Assembly (NCBI RefSeq): GCF_003347205.1
Contig: NZ_QQBJ01000033.1
Coordinates: 1-47,721 of the forward strand
Source: Mycolicibacterium moriokaense
Lineage (GTDB): Bacteria > Actinomycetota > Actinomycetes > Mycobacteriales > Mycobacteriaceae
Direction of reading: 5' to 3'
Length of the DNA stretch: 47,721 nt
Shown here: piece by piece, positions 24,148 to 31,689 of the stretch
Numbering within the stretch: position 1 is the stretch's first letter
How the letters are laid out: every line of letters begins with the position of its first letter
Notes under the pieces: model-generated
The model's database searches: none
Seen by the model: the letters and a program-made list of their open reading frames with translations, nothing else
Told to the model about the DNA's origin: nothing
Translations under genes and position numbers: made by a program

Positions 24148-25434
24148 GTGCTACGCGCAGAGGTTAACGAGCTTTTGACCAGGACCGGGCCGGGGACGCC
24201 GATGGGGGAGTTGTTCCGCCAGTACTGGATTCCAGCCTTGCTCGCCGAGGAGCTGCCGGAGGATGATTGCCCACCGGTACGCGTGAAGCTTCTGAACGAG
24301 CGAATGATCGCTTTTCGTGACAGTCACGGCAACTTCGGCCTGATCGACGAGTTCTGCGCGCACCGTGGCGCCTCACTGTGGTTTGGCCGCAACGAAGAGG
24401 GCGGTCTGCGATGTCCCTACCATGGTTGGAAGTACGACGTCACGGGACAAGCCGTCGAGGTGCCGTCAGAACCTATGGGGTCCACCTTCTGCGCGCACGT
24501 CAAACTGACGTCCTACCCGCTGATGAAGATCGGGGACGTGCTGTGGACTTACATGGGAGACCCCGCGAAGCAGCCGCCGTTACCGGAATTCGAATTTGCT
24601 CTTGTGCCGGCCGATCAGACCTTCACGTCCAAACGATGGCAGGAATGCAATTGGCTGCAAGCCTTCGAAGGTGGCATCGATTCCAGCCATGTGTCGTTCT
24701 TGCATTCCGGGGGCCTTAAGTCGGACCCGCTGTTCAAAGGCAGCAAGGCTAACGACTACAACATGGCGGACCTCAAGCCGTTCTTCGAGGTCGCGGACTC
24801 CGAGGGTGGTTTGTTCGTTGGTGCCCGGCGCAACGCTGACGCCGACAACTATTACTGGCGCATCACGCCGTGGGTGATGCCGTGCTTCACGATGGTGCCG
24901 CCACGTGGGGATCATCCTGTCCACGGCCACTTTTGGATCCCCATCGACGATGAGAACTGTTGGGCGTACTCGTTTGACTATCACCCCGTGAGACCGTTGA
25001 CTTCGCAGGAAGTTGAGGCGATGAAGGACGGGCACGGGGTGCACAGTGCCAACATCCCTGGCACGTACCGACCCCAGGCGAACAAGGACAACGACTATCT
25101 GATGGATCGTGCGGCGCAGAAGCGTGGAGACACATACTCAGGCGTGCGGGGTATCGCGATCCAAGACTCGTCGCTGCAGGAGAGTATGGGGCCGATCGTC
25201 GATCGGACCAAGGAGCGGTTGGTGTCTGCCGATAGTGGCATCATCAGAGCGCGTCAAAAGTTGAAGCGGGCGGCTGGGGCGTTGCGCGACAAGGGTACGA
25301 CTCCTCCAGGTGTTGACCCTGAACATCATCGTGTTCGGTCTGCGGCCGTCGTCCTTCCGCGTGGCGCATCGTTCAGCGAGGCGTGCCGAGAAGATCTCAG
25401 GGTGCGCGAAGGCGTGCGGCAGACATCGGTATGA
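24148..25434 (+). CDS. Rieske oxygenase, phthalate 4,5-dioxygenase / vanillate-type (single alpha subunit)
   Basis: A 428-aa oxygenase component. Rieske [2Fe-2S] ligands are C70-x-H72 and C89-x2-H92 (FCAHRG, RCPYHGWKYD); the mononuclear iron site is D178-x2-H181-x4-H186 (GGIDSSHVSFLHSG). The start GTG follows GAGGTAAAG. The N-terminus (LLTRTGPGTPMGELFRQYWIP) is characteristic of the Pht3/OphA2-like group, which hydroxylate or demethylate substituted benzoates and phthalates. Unlike typical members using one FMN reductase, the plausible electron donors here are the [2Fe-2S] ferredoxin and flavin reductase at 28847 and 29173. The ATGA junction couples it to the next gene. The exact substrate is unknown. 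Confidence 0.88.
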   Translation: MLRAEVNELLTRTGPGTPMGELFRQYWIPALLAEELPEDDCPPVRVKLLNERMIAFRDSHGNFGLIDEFCAHRGASLWFGRNEEGGLRCPYHGWKYDVTGQAVEVPSEPMGSTFCAHVKLTSYPLMKIGDVLWTYMGDPAKQPPLPEFEFALVPADQTFTSKRWQECNWLQAFEGGIDSSHVSFLHSGGLKSDPLFKGSKANDYNMADLKPFFEVADSEGGLFVGARRNADADNYYWRITPWVMPCFTMVPPRGDHPVHGHFWIPIDDENCWAYSFDYHPVRPLTSQEVEAMKDGHGVHSANIPGTYRPQANKDNDYLMDRAAQKRGDTYSGVRGIAIQDSSLQESMGPIVDRTKERLVSADSGIIRARQKLKRAAGALRDKGTTPPGVDPEHHRVRSAAVVLPRGASFSEACREDLRVREGVRQTSV

Positions 25435-25907
25435 CCAGTCCACTGCAGCCGCTTCTCGGGAGTAGTTGCGCGCGTGCGACATCTGCTGCCGAGATGCGAT
25501 ACCGGATCAACCGCCCGATCGCCGGGCGGAGGGGCGTGCGCGTCATTGCGCTCGACGGTGGTGCACGAGCGATCATCGAGCGGCTTTCATCTCAGCCGTC
25601 GGGATGTGCACGCTTCCTGTCGGTAGCCGAACCGAGAACGAATGCGGGGGAGCAGGGTTGGGTTTCGCTGCTAGACACCGACGGCGCCGTCTCCAGTCTC
25701 GCGGATGAGCTTGCCGACGCCGATGTGGTCGTCATGGTTGCCACCACCGGTGGGGATGCCGCTGCAGCAAGCATCATCGGTGCGGCGAGCACGGTTCGCG
25801 CGATCATGACCGCTGGCCTCGTCGTCGGGAAGGCGCGGCGGCGAGTCAGACCGTTGCTGTGCTGCGGCCTCTTGCGCGCGTACTCGTCGTCAGCGGTCAC
25901 GAAGTAG
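25431..25907 (+). CDS. Unrecognised protein coupled to the Rieske gene
   Basis: A 158-aa protein (ATG overlapping the Rieske stop). A Rossmann-like alternation is visible: GRRGVRVIALDGGARAIIER, SSLADELADADVVVMVATTG, ASIIGAASTVRAIMTAGLVV. The DADVVVMVATTGGDAAAA segment resembles a nucleotide- or phosphate-binding loop region; the pattern somewhat recalls FtsZ/tubulin-like or diol-dehydratase-reactivase proteins but nothing is decisive. Its tight coupling between a Rieske oxygenase and a PanB-like enzyme makes an accessory enzymatic or sensory role likely. No family could be named. Confidence 0.6.
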   Translation: MTSPLQPLLGSSCARATSAAEMRYRINRPIAGRRGVRVIALDGGARAIIERLSSQPSGCARFLSVAEPRTNAGEQGWVSLLDTDGAVSSLADELADADVVVMVATTGGDAAAASIIGAASTVRAIMTAGLVVGKARRRVRPLLCCGLLRAYSSSAVTK

Positions 25908-25953
25908 ACGTGTCCGATCTGCTCTCAGCGTTGCGAGTCTGAAGGGACCCGTC

Positions 25954-26775
25954 GTGGGCACGAAGGTGAAACTCGCTGACCTGCAGGACATGAAACTGCG
26001 TGGGCAGAAGATCGTCGGTGTGGTGGCGTGGGACTACCAGATGGCACGGATAGTCGATCGTGCCGGCGTCGACTTGGTGTCGGTTGGTGACACTGTGGGA
26101 ATCAACCTGTGGGGTCAGCCGAATCCGCTTGAAATCACCATGGATCAGATGGTCGTGGTGTGTCAGGCAGTGCGCCGCGGTGTCCGGCGCGCCTTGCTGT
26201 CCTGTGATTTCCCGTTCGGTCCGCTGCAGGACGGGCGAAAGAGTGCTGTGCGGGCGGCAATTCGTCTCGCCAAGGAAGCCGGCATCGACATGGTGAAACT
26301 AGACGGGGCATCCGATCATTTAGATGCCGTGACCGCGGTGACGCGTGCAGGGATTCCCGTGTTCGCTCAGTTCGGTATCACCCCGCAGACTTCCCTCAAA
26401 TACGGTGTGACGTATAGCGCCACACCGAGCGCCGAGGATGCGGTTTCAGACGAACTTCTCAATGAGATCGTTTGTGAGGCCCGTCGTCTCGCTGATGCGG
26501 GCGCAGTGCTGCTGAACTTCACGAATTCGGGACCCGTCGTTGGGGCGGCAGTGGCCGAGGCGGTACCCATCCCGGTGCTCGGTGGATTCGGTGGCGGCCC
26601 GTGGCTGGACGGCCGGATCCGGATGGCGACGGCCGCAATTGGTTACAGCGCCGATGGTCTCGACAGCCCACCGGATACCTATGCCAACGTCGCCCAGATC
26701 GCGCTGGACGCCATCACGGCGTACGCAGATGACGTGCGGGCTGCTCGCCAGATCAAGGGAGGTCTTCGACGTTGA
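25954..26775 (+). CDS. Ketopantoate hydroxymethyltransferase (PanB) homologue, divergent
   Basis: A 273-aa TIM-barrel protein of the PanB/isocitrate-lyase-like superfamily. Compared with E. coli PanB from memory: metal ligands are kept (D46 in VSVGDTVG, D85 in CDFPFG) and the Lys is kept (K115 in MVKLDG), but the following Glu is Asp117, His136 of GHLGLTPQ becomes Gln139 (AQFGITPQ), and the catalytic Glu181 of VLECVP is replaced (LLNFTNSGP, residues 187-193). So it is unlikely to make ketopantoate; a metal-dependent aldol or retro-aldol step, or C1 transfer on a 2-oxo acid of the pathway, is inferred. GTG start at 25954; its stop overlaps the TTG of the next gene. Confidence 0.75.
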   Translation: MGTKVKLADLQDMKLRGQKIVGVVAWDYQMARIVDRAGVDLVSVGDTVGINLWGQPNPLEITMDQMVVVCQAVRRGVRRALLSCDFPFGPLQDGRKSAVRAAIRLAKEAGIDMVKLDGASDHLDAVTAVTRAGIPVFAQFGITPQTSLKYGVTYSATPSAEDAVSDELLNEIVCEARRLADAGAVLLNFTNSGPVVGAAVAEAVPIPVLGGFGGGPWLDGRIRMATAAIGYSADGLDSPPDTYANVAQIALDAITAYADDVRAARQIKGGLRR

Positions 26776-27632
26776 ACGTGGCTTCGGCGAGGATTGATGG
26801 CATTGAAACGCGTTACGCGGTAGCAGGTTCGGGCCCGCCGCTGCTGATGTTCTCGCCCGGCGGCTTCGCCGCCTCCATGGACGCGTGGGAGAAGCACGGC
26901 CTCTATCGTCGAACGCGGATGCTGTCACAGTTGCAGGAGCGGTTCCAATGCATCACTTTCGACAAGCGTGAGGCCGGCGAGTCTGGCGGGCGCGTCGAGC
27001 GTGTCTCATGGGCTGATTACGTGAGACAGGGTGTCGGCCTGTTGGACCATCTTCGGCTGGACCGAGTGCATATCATGGGTGCCTGCATTGGGTGTTCGAT
27101 CGCGGCGTGCATGGCGAGCGCTCATCGCGGGCGGGTTGGGGGGATGGTGCTGTATTCGCCGGCCGGCGGCGTACGGTACCGGCGAAAGCAGCTCGAACGG
27201 TTCCGCGCCCACCTTGCCTACGCCGCGGAGCACGGGCTGGCCGGTGTTGCCGACCTGGCGGCAACGACCGACGGCAACTTCTCCTCAGACGCCAGACTGG
27301 GCCCGTGGGTAACCGTGTTGCGCTCCGACCCTGATTTCGCCGCGCAATACCGCGATCTCGGCAGCCTTCATTACCAGATCACTGTCGCGGCGATGGCGGC
27401 TCTGTTGTTCGACCGTGACACCGTGCCTGGCCCTGAAGCCGATGACCTACTGGTGTCGGACGTGCCCGCGCTCATCGTGCCGGGTGAAGATGCGTCGCAT
27501 GCGCCCTCGGCGGCGCGTTACCTACAGGAGTGCCTTCCCGTCAACGAGTATTGGGACGTTCCGGTCGCGGCGCAGACCGCCGAAACTGCGCCGGCGCGGG
27601 TGATCCGCTTTCTGGGGTCAGTTGCCCTTTGA
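26772..27632 (+). CDS. Alpha/beta hydrolase with Cys nucleophile
   Basis: A 286-aa alpha/beta-fold hydrolase starting at a TTG that overlaps the PanB-like stop. The oxyanion strand (LLMFSPGG) and the nucleophile elbow GACIG are clear, with Cys105 where Ser is normal. An acid candidate lies in PALIVPGEDASHAP. At the position where the catalytic His normally precedes ExPxxV, the text is VPVAAQTAETAPARV, with no His. It could be a Cys enzyme with another base, or a non-hydrolytic family member such as a retro-Claisen, decarboxylase or lyase type. It is the last gene of the 24148-27632 operon and overlaps the convergent regulator by 15 bp. Confidence 0.8.
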   Translation: MNVASARIDGIETRYAVAGSGPPLLMFSPGGFAASMDAWEKHGLYRRTRMLSQLQERFQCITFDKREAGESGGRVERVSWADYVRQGVGLLDHLRLDRVHIMGACIGCSIAACMASAHRGRVGGMVLYSPAGGVRYRRKQLERFRAHLAYAAEHGLAGVADLAATTDGNFSSDARLGPWVTVLRSDPDFAAQYRDLGSLHYQITVAAMAALLFDRDTVPGPEADDLLVSDVPALIVPGEDASHAPSAARYLQECLPVNEYWDVPVAAQTAETAPARVIRFLGSVAL

Positions 27633-28358
27633 GACGTGCTTTGCCGTTCGGCCGATATGGGTACGCATCACGGACGTCGCTTTGTCGACATCGCGCTTCG
27701 TGATCGCCGCCACAAACTGGCGGTGCTCCCGAATGCCTCGGATACCCATCTCCGGGTGTGACTGCTGGACGTGGCGCATCGAGAGCAGAGTGGGTCCGTG
27801 AAAAGATTCAGCCAGCATCGCGATCGCCTTGTTATGGCTGGCCTGGGCGACGCGTGCATGGAACTCCGCTGACAGTTCCATTGGATAGAAACCTTCTTTC
27901 AAAGCCGCGTCGCCCCGGTCGCAGATCTCAGTCAGTTCGTCGATGTCCTGTTCAGTCGCACGCTCGCACACGAGCGGGATGATTCCGATCTCGAAAACCT
28001 GCCGCGCTTCGGTCACATCTTTGTCGGTCAAGCCCGACAAGCTGAGCAGATCCTCGATGCCTTCACCGATACGCTGGCTCGTTGGTGCCGTCACAAACGC
28101 GCCGCCGTGGGCGCCGACCTTGATGCGCACCATGCCGTTCGCCTCGAGGCCGCGCAATGCTTCGCGCACCGTAACCCGGCTCACCCCGAACTTGTCACCG
28201 AGTTCACGTTCGGCAGGCAGGCGGTCGCCCGGCCGCAGCTGACCTTCCCGAATCAACACACGTATCTGGTCGACAATCATCGCCGAGGCCCGGCCCGGAC
28301 TGACCGGGCTGAACATCGAATCAGCCGGGGTCGTCGAGGGACTCTCGGATGCAGGCAT
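27618..28358 (-). CDS. FadR-family GntR transcription regulator
   Basis: A 246-aa regulator. The winged helix is at residues about 25-90 (IRVLIREGQLRPGDRLPAER, ELGDKFGVSRVTVREALRGL). The C-terminal FCD ligand domain runs from about 105 (EARQVFEIGIIPLVCERAT) with metal/ligand His in EFHARVAQASHNK and REHRQFVAAI. Members usually repress catabolic operons and release DNA on binding a pathway acid. It is convergent with the hydrolase operon and divergent from the ferredoxin-reductase operon. Candidate operators are the palindromes at 24061 and 28811. Confidence 0.88.
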   Translation of the reverse strand: MPASESPSTTPADSMFSPVSPGRASAMIVDQIRVLIREGQLRPGDRLPAERELGDKFGVSRVTVREALRGLEANGMVRIKVGAHGGAFVTAPTSQRIGEGIEDLLSLSGLTDKDVTEARQVFEIGIIPLVCERATEQDIDELTEICDRGDAALKEGFYPMELSAEFHARVAQASHNKAIAMLAESFHGPTLLSMRHVQQSHPEMGIRGIREHRQFVAAITKRDVDKATSVMRTHIGRTAKHVSKGN

Positions 28359-28424
28359 GGCCCAATGATAAGGCGACCGCCCTGGCGGTCGTCCGCCACT
28401 TGAGCGCCGGCGTGGCGTGGGCGC

Positions 28425-28631
28425 TTAAAGGTAGACGCCTCCTCGTAACAGTGGCACTAGCTTATCGCCTTTGTCGAAACGCACCGCCGCTCCGGTCGGT
28501 ATGTCCAGGGCACGTACCTGCGCGGGCATCATCTGTTCCACGATCATACGAATCCTTCGCAGTGGATTTCCATGTGCCACAACTAATGTGACTGGCTGGT
28601 TCGCCAATCGACTGCTATCGCGGAATTCCAA
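28425..28631 (-). pseudogene. gpmA: C-terminal fragment of phosphoglycerate mutase
   Basis: A 68-codon frame reads VTLVVAHGNPLRRIRMIVEQ then ALDIPTGAAVRFDKGDKLVP and ends GGVYL. This matches the end of 2,3-bisphosphoglycerate-dependent phosphoglycerate mutase (usual VLVVAHGNSLRALVKYL...NIPTGIPLVYEL). The N-terminal two thirds, with the phosphohistidine loop, are missing; upstream sequence on this strand is not open. It is a broken relic between the regulator and the ferredoxin, marking a past rearrangement. Nothing else is supported in 28359-28810. Confidence 0.6.
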
Positions 28632-28810
28632 TAAGGCAGAGCCCGTGCTCGTACGTCGGCTAGAGGAGAACCCTCGTCATCAGTCGATCCGCCGCGAGCA
28701 GCGGCGGACATCCCCGTGCCAGCTCGTCACGAATGCGTGCTTCACAGCCGTTGGCGTCGATGCGCATCCTTCCCCGTCCCGTATCCCGTAGGTCGCCAAC
28801 TTCAAGGTAT

Positions 28811-28825
28811 TATGGTCAGGCCTTA
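28811..28825. promoter_or_regulatory. Imperfect palindrome upstream of the ferredoxin gene
   Basis: TATGGTCAGGCCTTA fits the pattern TAnGGnCnGnCCnTA and recalls the TGGTC-N-GACCA core of FadR-type GntR operators. It ends 21 bp before ATG 28847, so a bound repressor would block the start region. The preceding bases GGTATTA also occur in the site at 24061. Confidence 0.4.
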
Positions 28826-28846
28826 ATCTCTTGACTGGAGTACCAC

Positions 28847-29170
28847 ATGCCGAAGGTTGTCTTCATCGCTCCGGACGGTTCGCAGCGCGTGGTGGATGCG
28901 CATCTCGGCGAGTCGGTCATGTCCGCCGCCGTACGCAACGGCGTTCCCGGCATCGTAGGCGAGTGCGGCGGAAACTGCAGCTGTGCCACCTGCCACATCT
29001 ATGTCGATGAAGAGTTTGCAGTTGACGTTGGTGGGCCTCAGGGAATGGAAGAGGACCTACTCGAACTCGGTGCTGCCGCCGAACGGCGTGAGTCGAGCCG
29101 ATTGTCTTGTCAGATCACGATGATCGAGTCGCTCGACGGCCTCATCGTTCACACTCCAGAGGAGCAGTGA
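28847..29170 (+). CDS. [2Fe-2S] ferredoxin, putidaredoxin/adrenodoxin type
   Basis: A 107-aa electron carrier. Cluster ligands are C40-x5-C46-x2-C49 and C88 (GECGGNCSCATCH, SSRLSCQIT); an additional Cys44 lies inside the loop. GGAG precedes the ATG (ACTGGAGTACCACATG). This type serves P450s and Rieske oxygenases. Its operon with the reductase at 29173, and the P450 (34668) and Rieske oxygenase (24148) nearby, suggest a shared electron chain NADH, reductase, ferredoxin, oxygenase. Confidence 0.92.
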   Translation: MPKVVFIAPDGSQRVVDAHLGESVMSAAVRNGVPGIVGECGGNCSCATCHIYVDEEFAVDVGGPQGMEEDLLELGAAAERRESSRLSCQITMIESLDGLIVHTPEEQ

Positions 29171-29172
29171 GG

Positions 29173-30447
29173 GTGAGCGCAGGGACGTTAATCGTCGGCG
29201 CCAGTCAAGCAGGAATCCAACTGGCTCTTTCGCTTCGTGATGCAGGAGAAGGCGGACCAATAACACTAGTTGGCGACGAGCCGCATGCGCCGTACCAACG
29301 GCCCCCATTGTCGAAGTCCTATTTGCAGGGTGACATCGGCTTCGAACAGCTGCTACTCCGTGCCCCGGAGTATTTGGTCGGCCAGGACATTTCGGTACTG
29401 ACGGGCGAGCTTGTTAATTGGGTTGAACTAGAGGGGGAGGGGCCGTCAGGAGTCGCGCTTACAGCGTCAGGAGAAACGCTGTGGTTCGATAAGTTGGCGT
29501 TGACCGTTGGCGCCAGTCCACGGCGAATGGTCGTGTCGGGCGCCGATCTCGACGGGGTGATGTACCTCCGGACAGCGAATGATGCCGCGAAGCTGCGCCA
29601 GCTCCAGGGCGAAGCGGAATCCGTCGTCGTGGTCGGCGGCGGGTTCATCGGACTCGAAGCCGCGGCGGTTGCGCGCGCCCAAGGTAAAACGGTGACCGTG
29701 GTTGAGGCCGCCGATCGGTTGATGGGGCGAGCCGTGGCACCCGTGGTCTCCGGCTTCTACCTCGATGCGCACGCGCGCCGCGGTGTCACCATACGTCTGA
29801 ACGCGGAAGTAGTGTCGCTGACCGGGCGGGATGCCCGCGTGCAATCGGTGGAATTGTCAGACGGCAGCAGCCTTCCCGCAGATCTTGTAATCATCGGTAT
29901 CGGAGTCGTGCCACGGACCGAGCTCGCGGACCAACTGGATCTCGTTTGTGACGGTGGCATTGTTGTCGACCGCTTCGCGCGTACCAGCAATCCGAACGTC
30001 GTAGCGGCGGGCGATTGCACTGTTCAACCCGATTGGCGTACCGGCAGCGGCAAAGTGCGCTTGGAGTCGGTTCAAAACGCCATAATTCAGGCCAAAGCGG
30101 CCGCCGCGACATTGGCGGGCAGGGTGGAGTCAGACCCGCCGGTGCCGCGGTTCTGGTCCGAACAGTTCGATCTCAAGCTTCGCATCGCCGGCCTGTCGAG
30201 GGGACACGACTACTACTTGGTTCGCGGCGCTCCCGAACGTGAGTCATTCTCCGTGCTTTATTACCACGACGACGCTTTGATGGCGGTTGACTCCGTCAAC
30301 GCGCCAGGTGACTACATGGCAGTACAAAAGGCGCTCACCCAAGGATCCACAATCCGCGCCCAGGATGCCCGCGATGTCTCGGTTTCGCTTCGCGAGCTGA
30401 TCCGTCCCGCACCCGCGGAAGCTAGACGAATACGTCCTCGATCTTGA
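29173..30447 (+). CDS. NADH-dependent ferredoxin reductase (flavoprotein)
   Basis: A 424-aa FAD/NAD reductase. The N-terminal FAD motif (LIVGASQAGIQLALSLRDAG), PYQRPPLSKSYLQG, the NAD motif VVVVGGGFIGLEAAAVARAQ, and the late FAD motif PNVVAAGDCTVQ with WSEQFDLKLRIAG define the putidaredoxin-reductase / BphA4 family. The GTG at 29173 is chosen (GTG 29167 overlapping the ferredoxin stop is possible). It ends overlapping the convergent 30422 gene by 26 bp. It would reduce the adjacent [2Fe-2S] ferredoxin. Confidence 0.92.
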   Translation: MSAGTLIVGASQAGIQLALSLRDAGEGGPITLVGDEPHAPYQRPPLSKSYLQGDIGFEQLLLRAPEYLVGQDISVLTGELVNWVELEGEGPSGVALTASGETLWFDKLALTVGASPRRMVVSGADLDGVMYLRTANDAAKLRQLQGEAESVVVVGGGFIGLEAAAVARAQGKTVTVVEAADRLMGRAVAPVVSGFYLDAHARRGVTIRLNAEVVSLTGRDARVQSVELSDGSSLPADLVIIGIGVVPRTELADQLDLVCDGGIVVDRFARTSNPNVVAAGDCTVQPDWRTGSGKVRLESVQNAIIQAKAAAATLAGRVESDPPVPRFWSEQFDLKLRIAGLSRGHDYYLVRGAPERESFSVLYYHDDALMAVDSVNAPGDYMAVQKALTQGSTIRAQDARDVSVSLRELIRPAPAEARRIRPRS

Positions 30448-31345
30448 TCGGTCGGCTCAGAATATGTTGCGCCAGTGCGAACTCCAACAATTGCTCGAGC
30501 ATTGGCCGGTTGAGCTCAACACCATAGGGCAGCGGGTCTGCGCCCGTCGTCTTCATCACCTCGACGTACATCCGATCGGCTGGGCTGGTCACCCGTCCGT
30601 CGGAGAGGCGAGCGACATAGCGCTCCTTAGCTTTACTGAATGCTGTGTACACTGCAGCCGCAGCGTCCGGGTAGTGCTGCAGCACCTCGTCCTTGAGGAC
30701 GATGAGGTGGTTGATGGGGTAGAACGAACGATCACGCAAGGCGCTGATTGCGGCACCGTGGGGGTCGGCGATCAACGGCGCGACATCAGGATGGTCGACG
30801 TCGACGCCGATGACCGCATCGATTTCGCCTGCGATCAGCATATCGGCCAGGTCTGCGCCGGGGCCGGCGGAGACCACGTTGGGCGGAGGGACGTACGACT
30901 CTACGTGTTCGTCGCCGGAAAGCAGCCAAGTCACTCGGTCGAGGTCGACGGCGTGCTCCGAGGCGAGAATGCCGCGCGCCCACACACCGGTGGTGACGGT
31001 ATACCCGCGGTTGACGCCGACCCGCCGGCCTTCGAGGTCTTTCGGGTGTCGGATCGTCGAGTGCCGGTTGTACAGGATGGCCCCGTGGTGAAATCCCCGC
31101 ACGAGAAAAACTGGTAAGGCGGTGAAGGCGACACCGTGTTCACGTGCGGTCAGGTAGGTGGTGAGCGCCATCTCGCTGACGTCGAACTCCAGGTGCCGAA
31201 CCATTCGGCGAAACCCGTTGACCAACACGGGCACTTCCTCGAACTTCAGCTGAAATCCTGCAGGAGCTACCGAGCCGTCCGTGACGGCTTGGTTGGCTCC
31301 TTGAGAGCGCGTCAGCGTGGTCAGCACGCGGCGGTTTTCGGGCAT
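30422..31345 (-). CDS. 4,5-dihydroxyphthalate decarboxylase-like protein
   Basis: A 307-aa protein of the periplasmic-binding-protein fold (NMT1/SsuA-like) without a signal peptide. FDVSEMALTTYLTAREHGVA, FTALPVFLVRGFHHGAILYN, HPKDLEGRRVGVNRGYTVTT and GVWARGIL agree with the group that includes Pht5/LigW-unrelated 4,5-dihydroxyphthalate decarboxylases of phthalate pathways. Start at ATG 31345 (MPENRRVLTTLT) with GGAG just before; longer frames run into the repeat region. The absence of a secretion signal supports a cytosolic enzyme rather than a transport protein. A decarboxylation of a hydroxylated aromatic acid is inferred; a related binding-protein-fold enzyme is the alternative. Confidence 0.65.
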   Translation of the reverse strand: MPENRRVLTTLTRSQGANQAVTDGSVAPAGFQLKFEEVPVLVNGFRRMVRHLEFDVSEMALTTYLTAREHGVAFTALPVFLVRGFHHGAILYNRHSTIRHPKDLEGRRVGVNRGYTVTTGVWARGILASEHAVDLDRVTWLLSGDEHVESYVPPPNVVSAGPGADLADMLIAGEIDAVIGVDVDHPDVAPLIADPHGAAISALRDRSFYPINHLIVLKDEVLQHYPDAAAAVYTAFSKAKERYVARLSDGRVTSPADRMYVEVMKTTGADPLPYGVELNRPMLEQLLEFALAQHILSRPIKIEDVFV

Positions 31346-31379
31346 CAGTCTCCGGGCACTGGCGGCTTGGACAGCACAT

Positions 31380-31399
31380 TGGTAAATTGGCATGACCAT
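31380..31399. promoter_or_regulatory. 20-bp operator-like repeat, copy 1
   Basis: TGGTAAATTGGCATGACCAT, identical to the copy at 31670-31689 and in the same orientation. The core TTGGCATGACCA is a near palindrome centred on CATG, and TGGT/ACCA frame the element. It lies 35 bp upstream of the decarboxylase-like start on the minus strand. Confidence 0.65.
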
Positions 31400-31669
31400 T
31401 GTGTCACGGTCGCTGAGGGCCTGACACGTCATGCCATTACGCGGAATCATGACCGAGGCACAACAGGCGATTTGCGGATCGCCCTGCGGCGAGCACGGCA
31501 GTTTTAGGCGCCGGCTTTGAGCACATCGCGCTGATGCTGAGAGCACCGTATCCGGATCGTGTCGCGGAGTGTGTTGCCGAAACCATCATTCCCGAGGGTC
31601 GAAGGGCTGGCGGCGTTGGCAACCCTTGGAAAACGGGCAGTTACCGGCAATGGCGGCCGATGCCGCGGA

Positions 31670-31689
31670 TGGTAAATTGGCATGACCAT
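31670..31689. promoter_or_regulatory. 20-bp operator-like repeat, copy 2
   Basis: Second identical copy, 290 bp from the first, overlapping the first possible start codon of the alcohol dehydrogenase. Together the two copies bracket the divergent promoter region 31400-31669, in which no gene is supported, suggesting one regulator controlling both directions. Confidence 0.65.
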
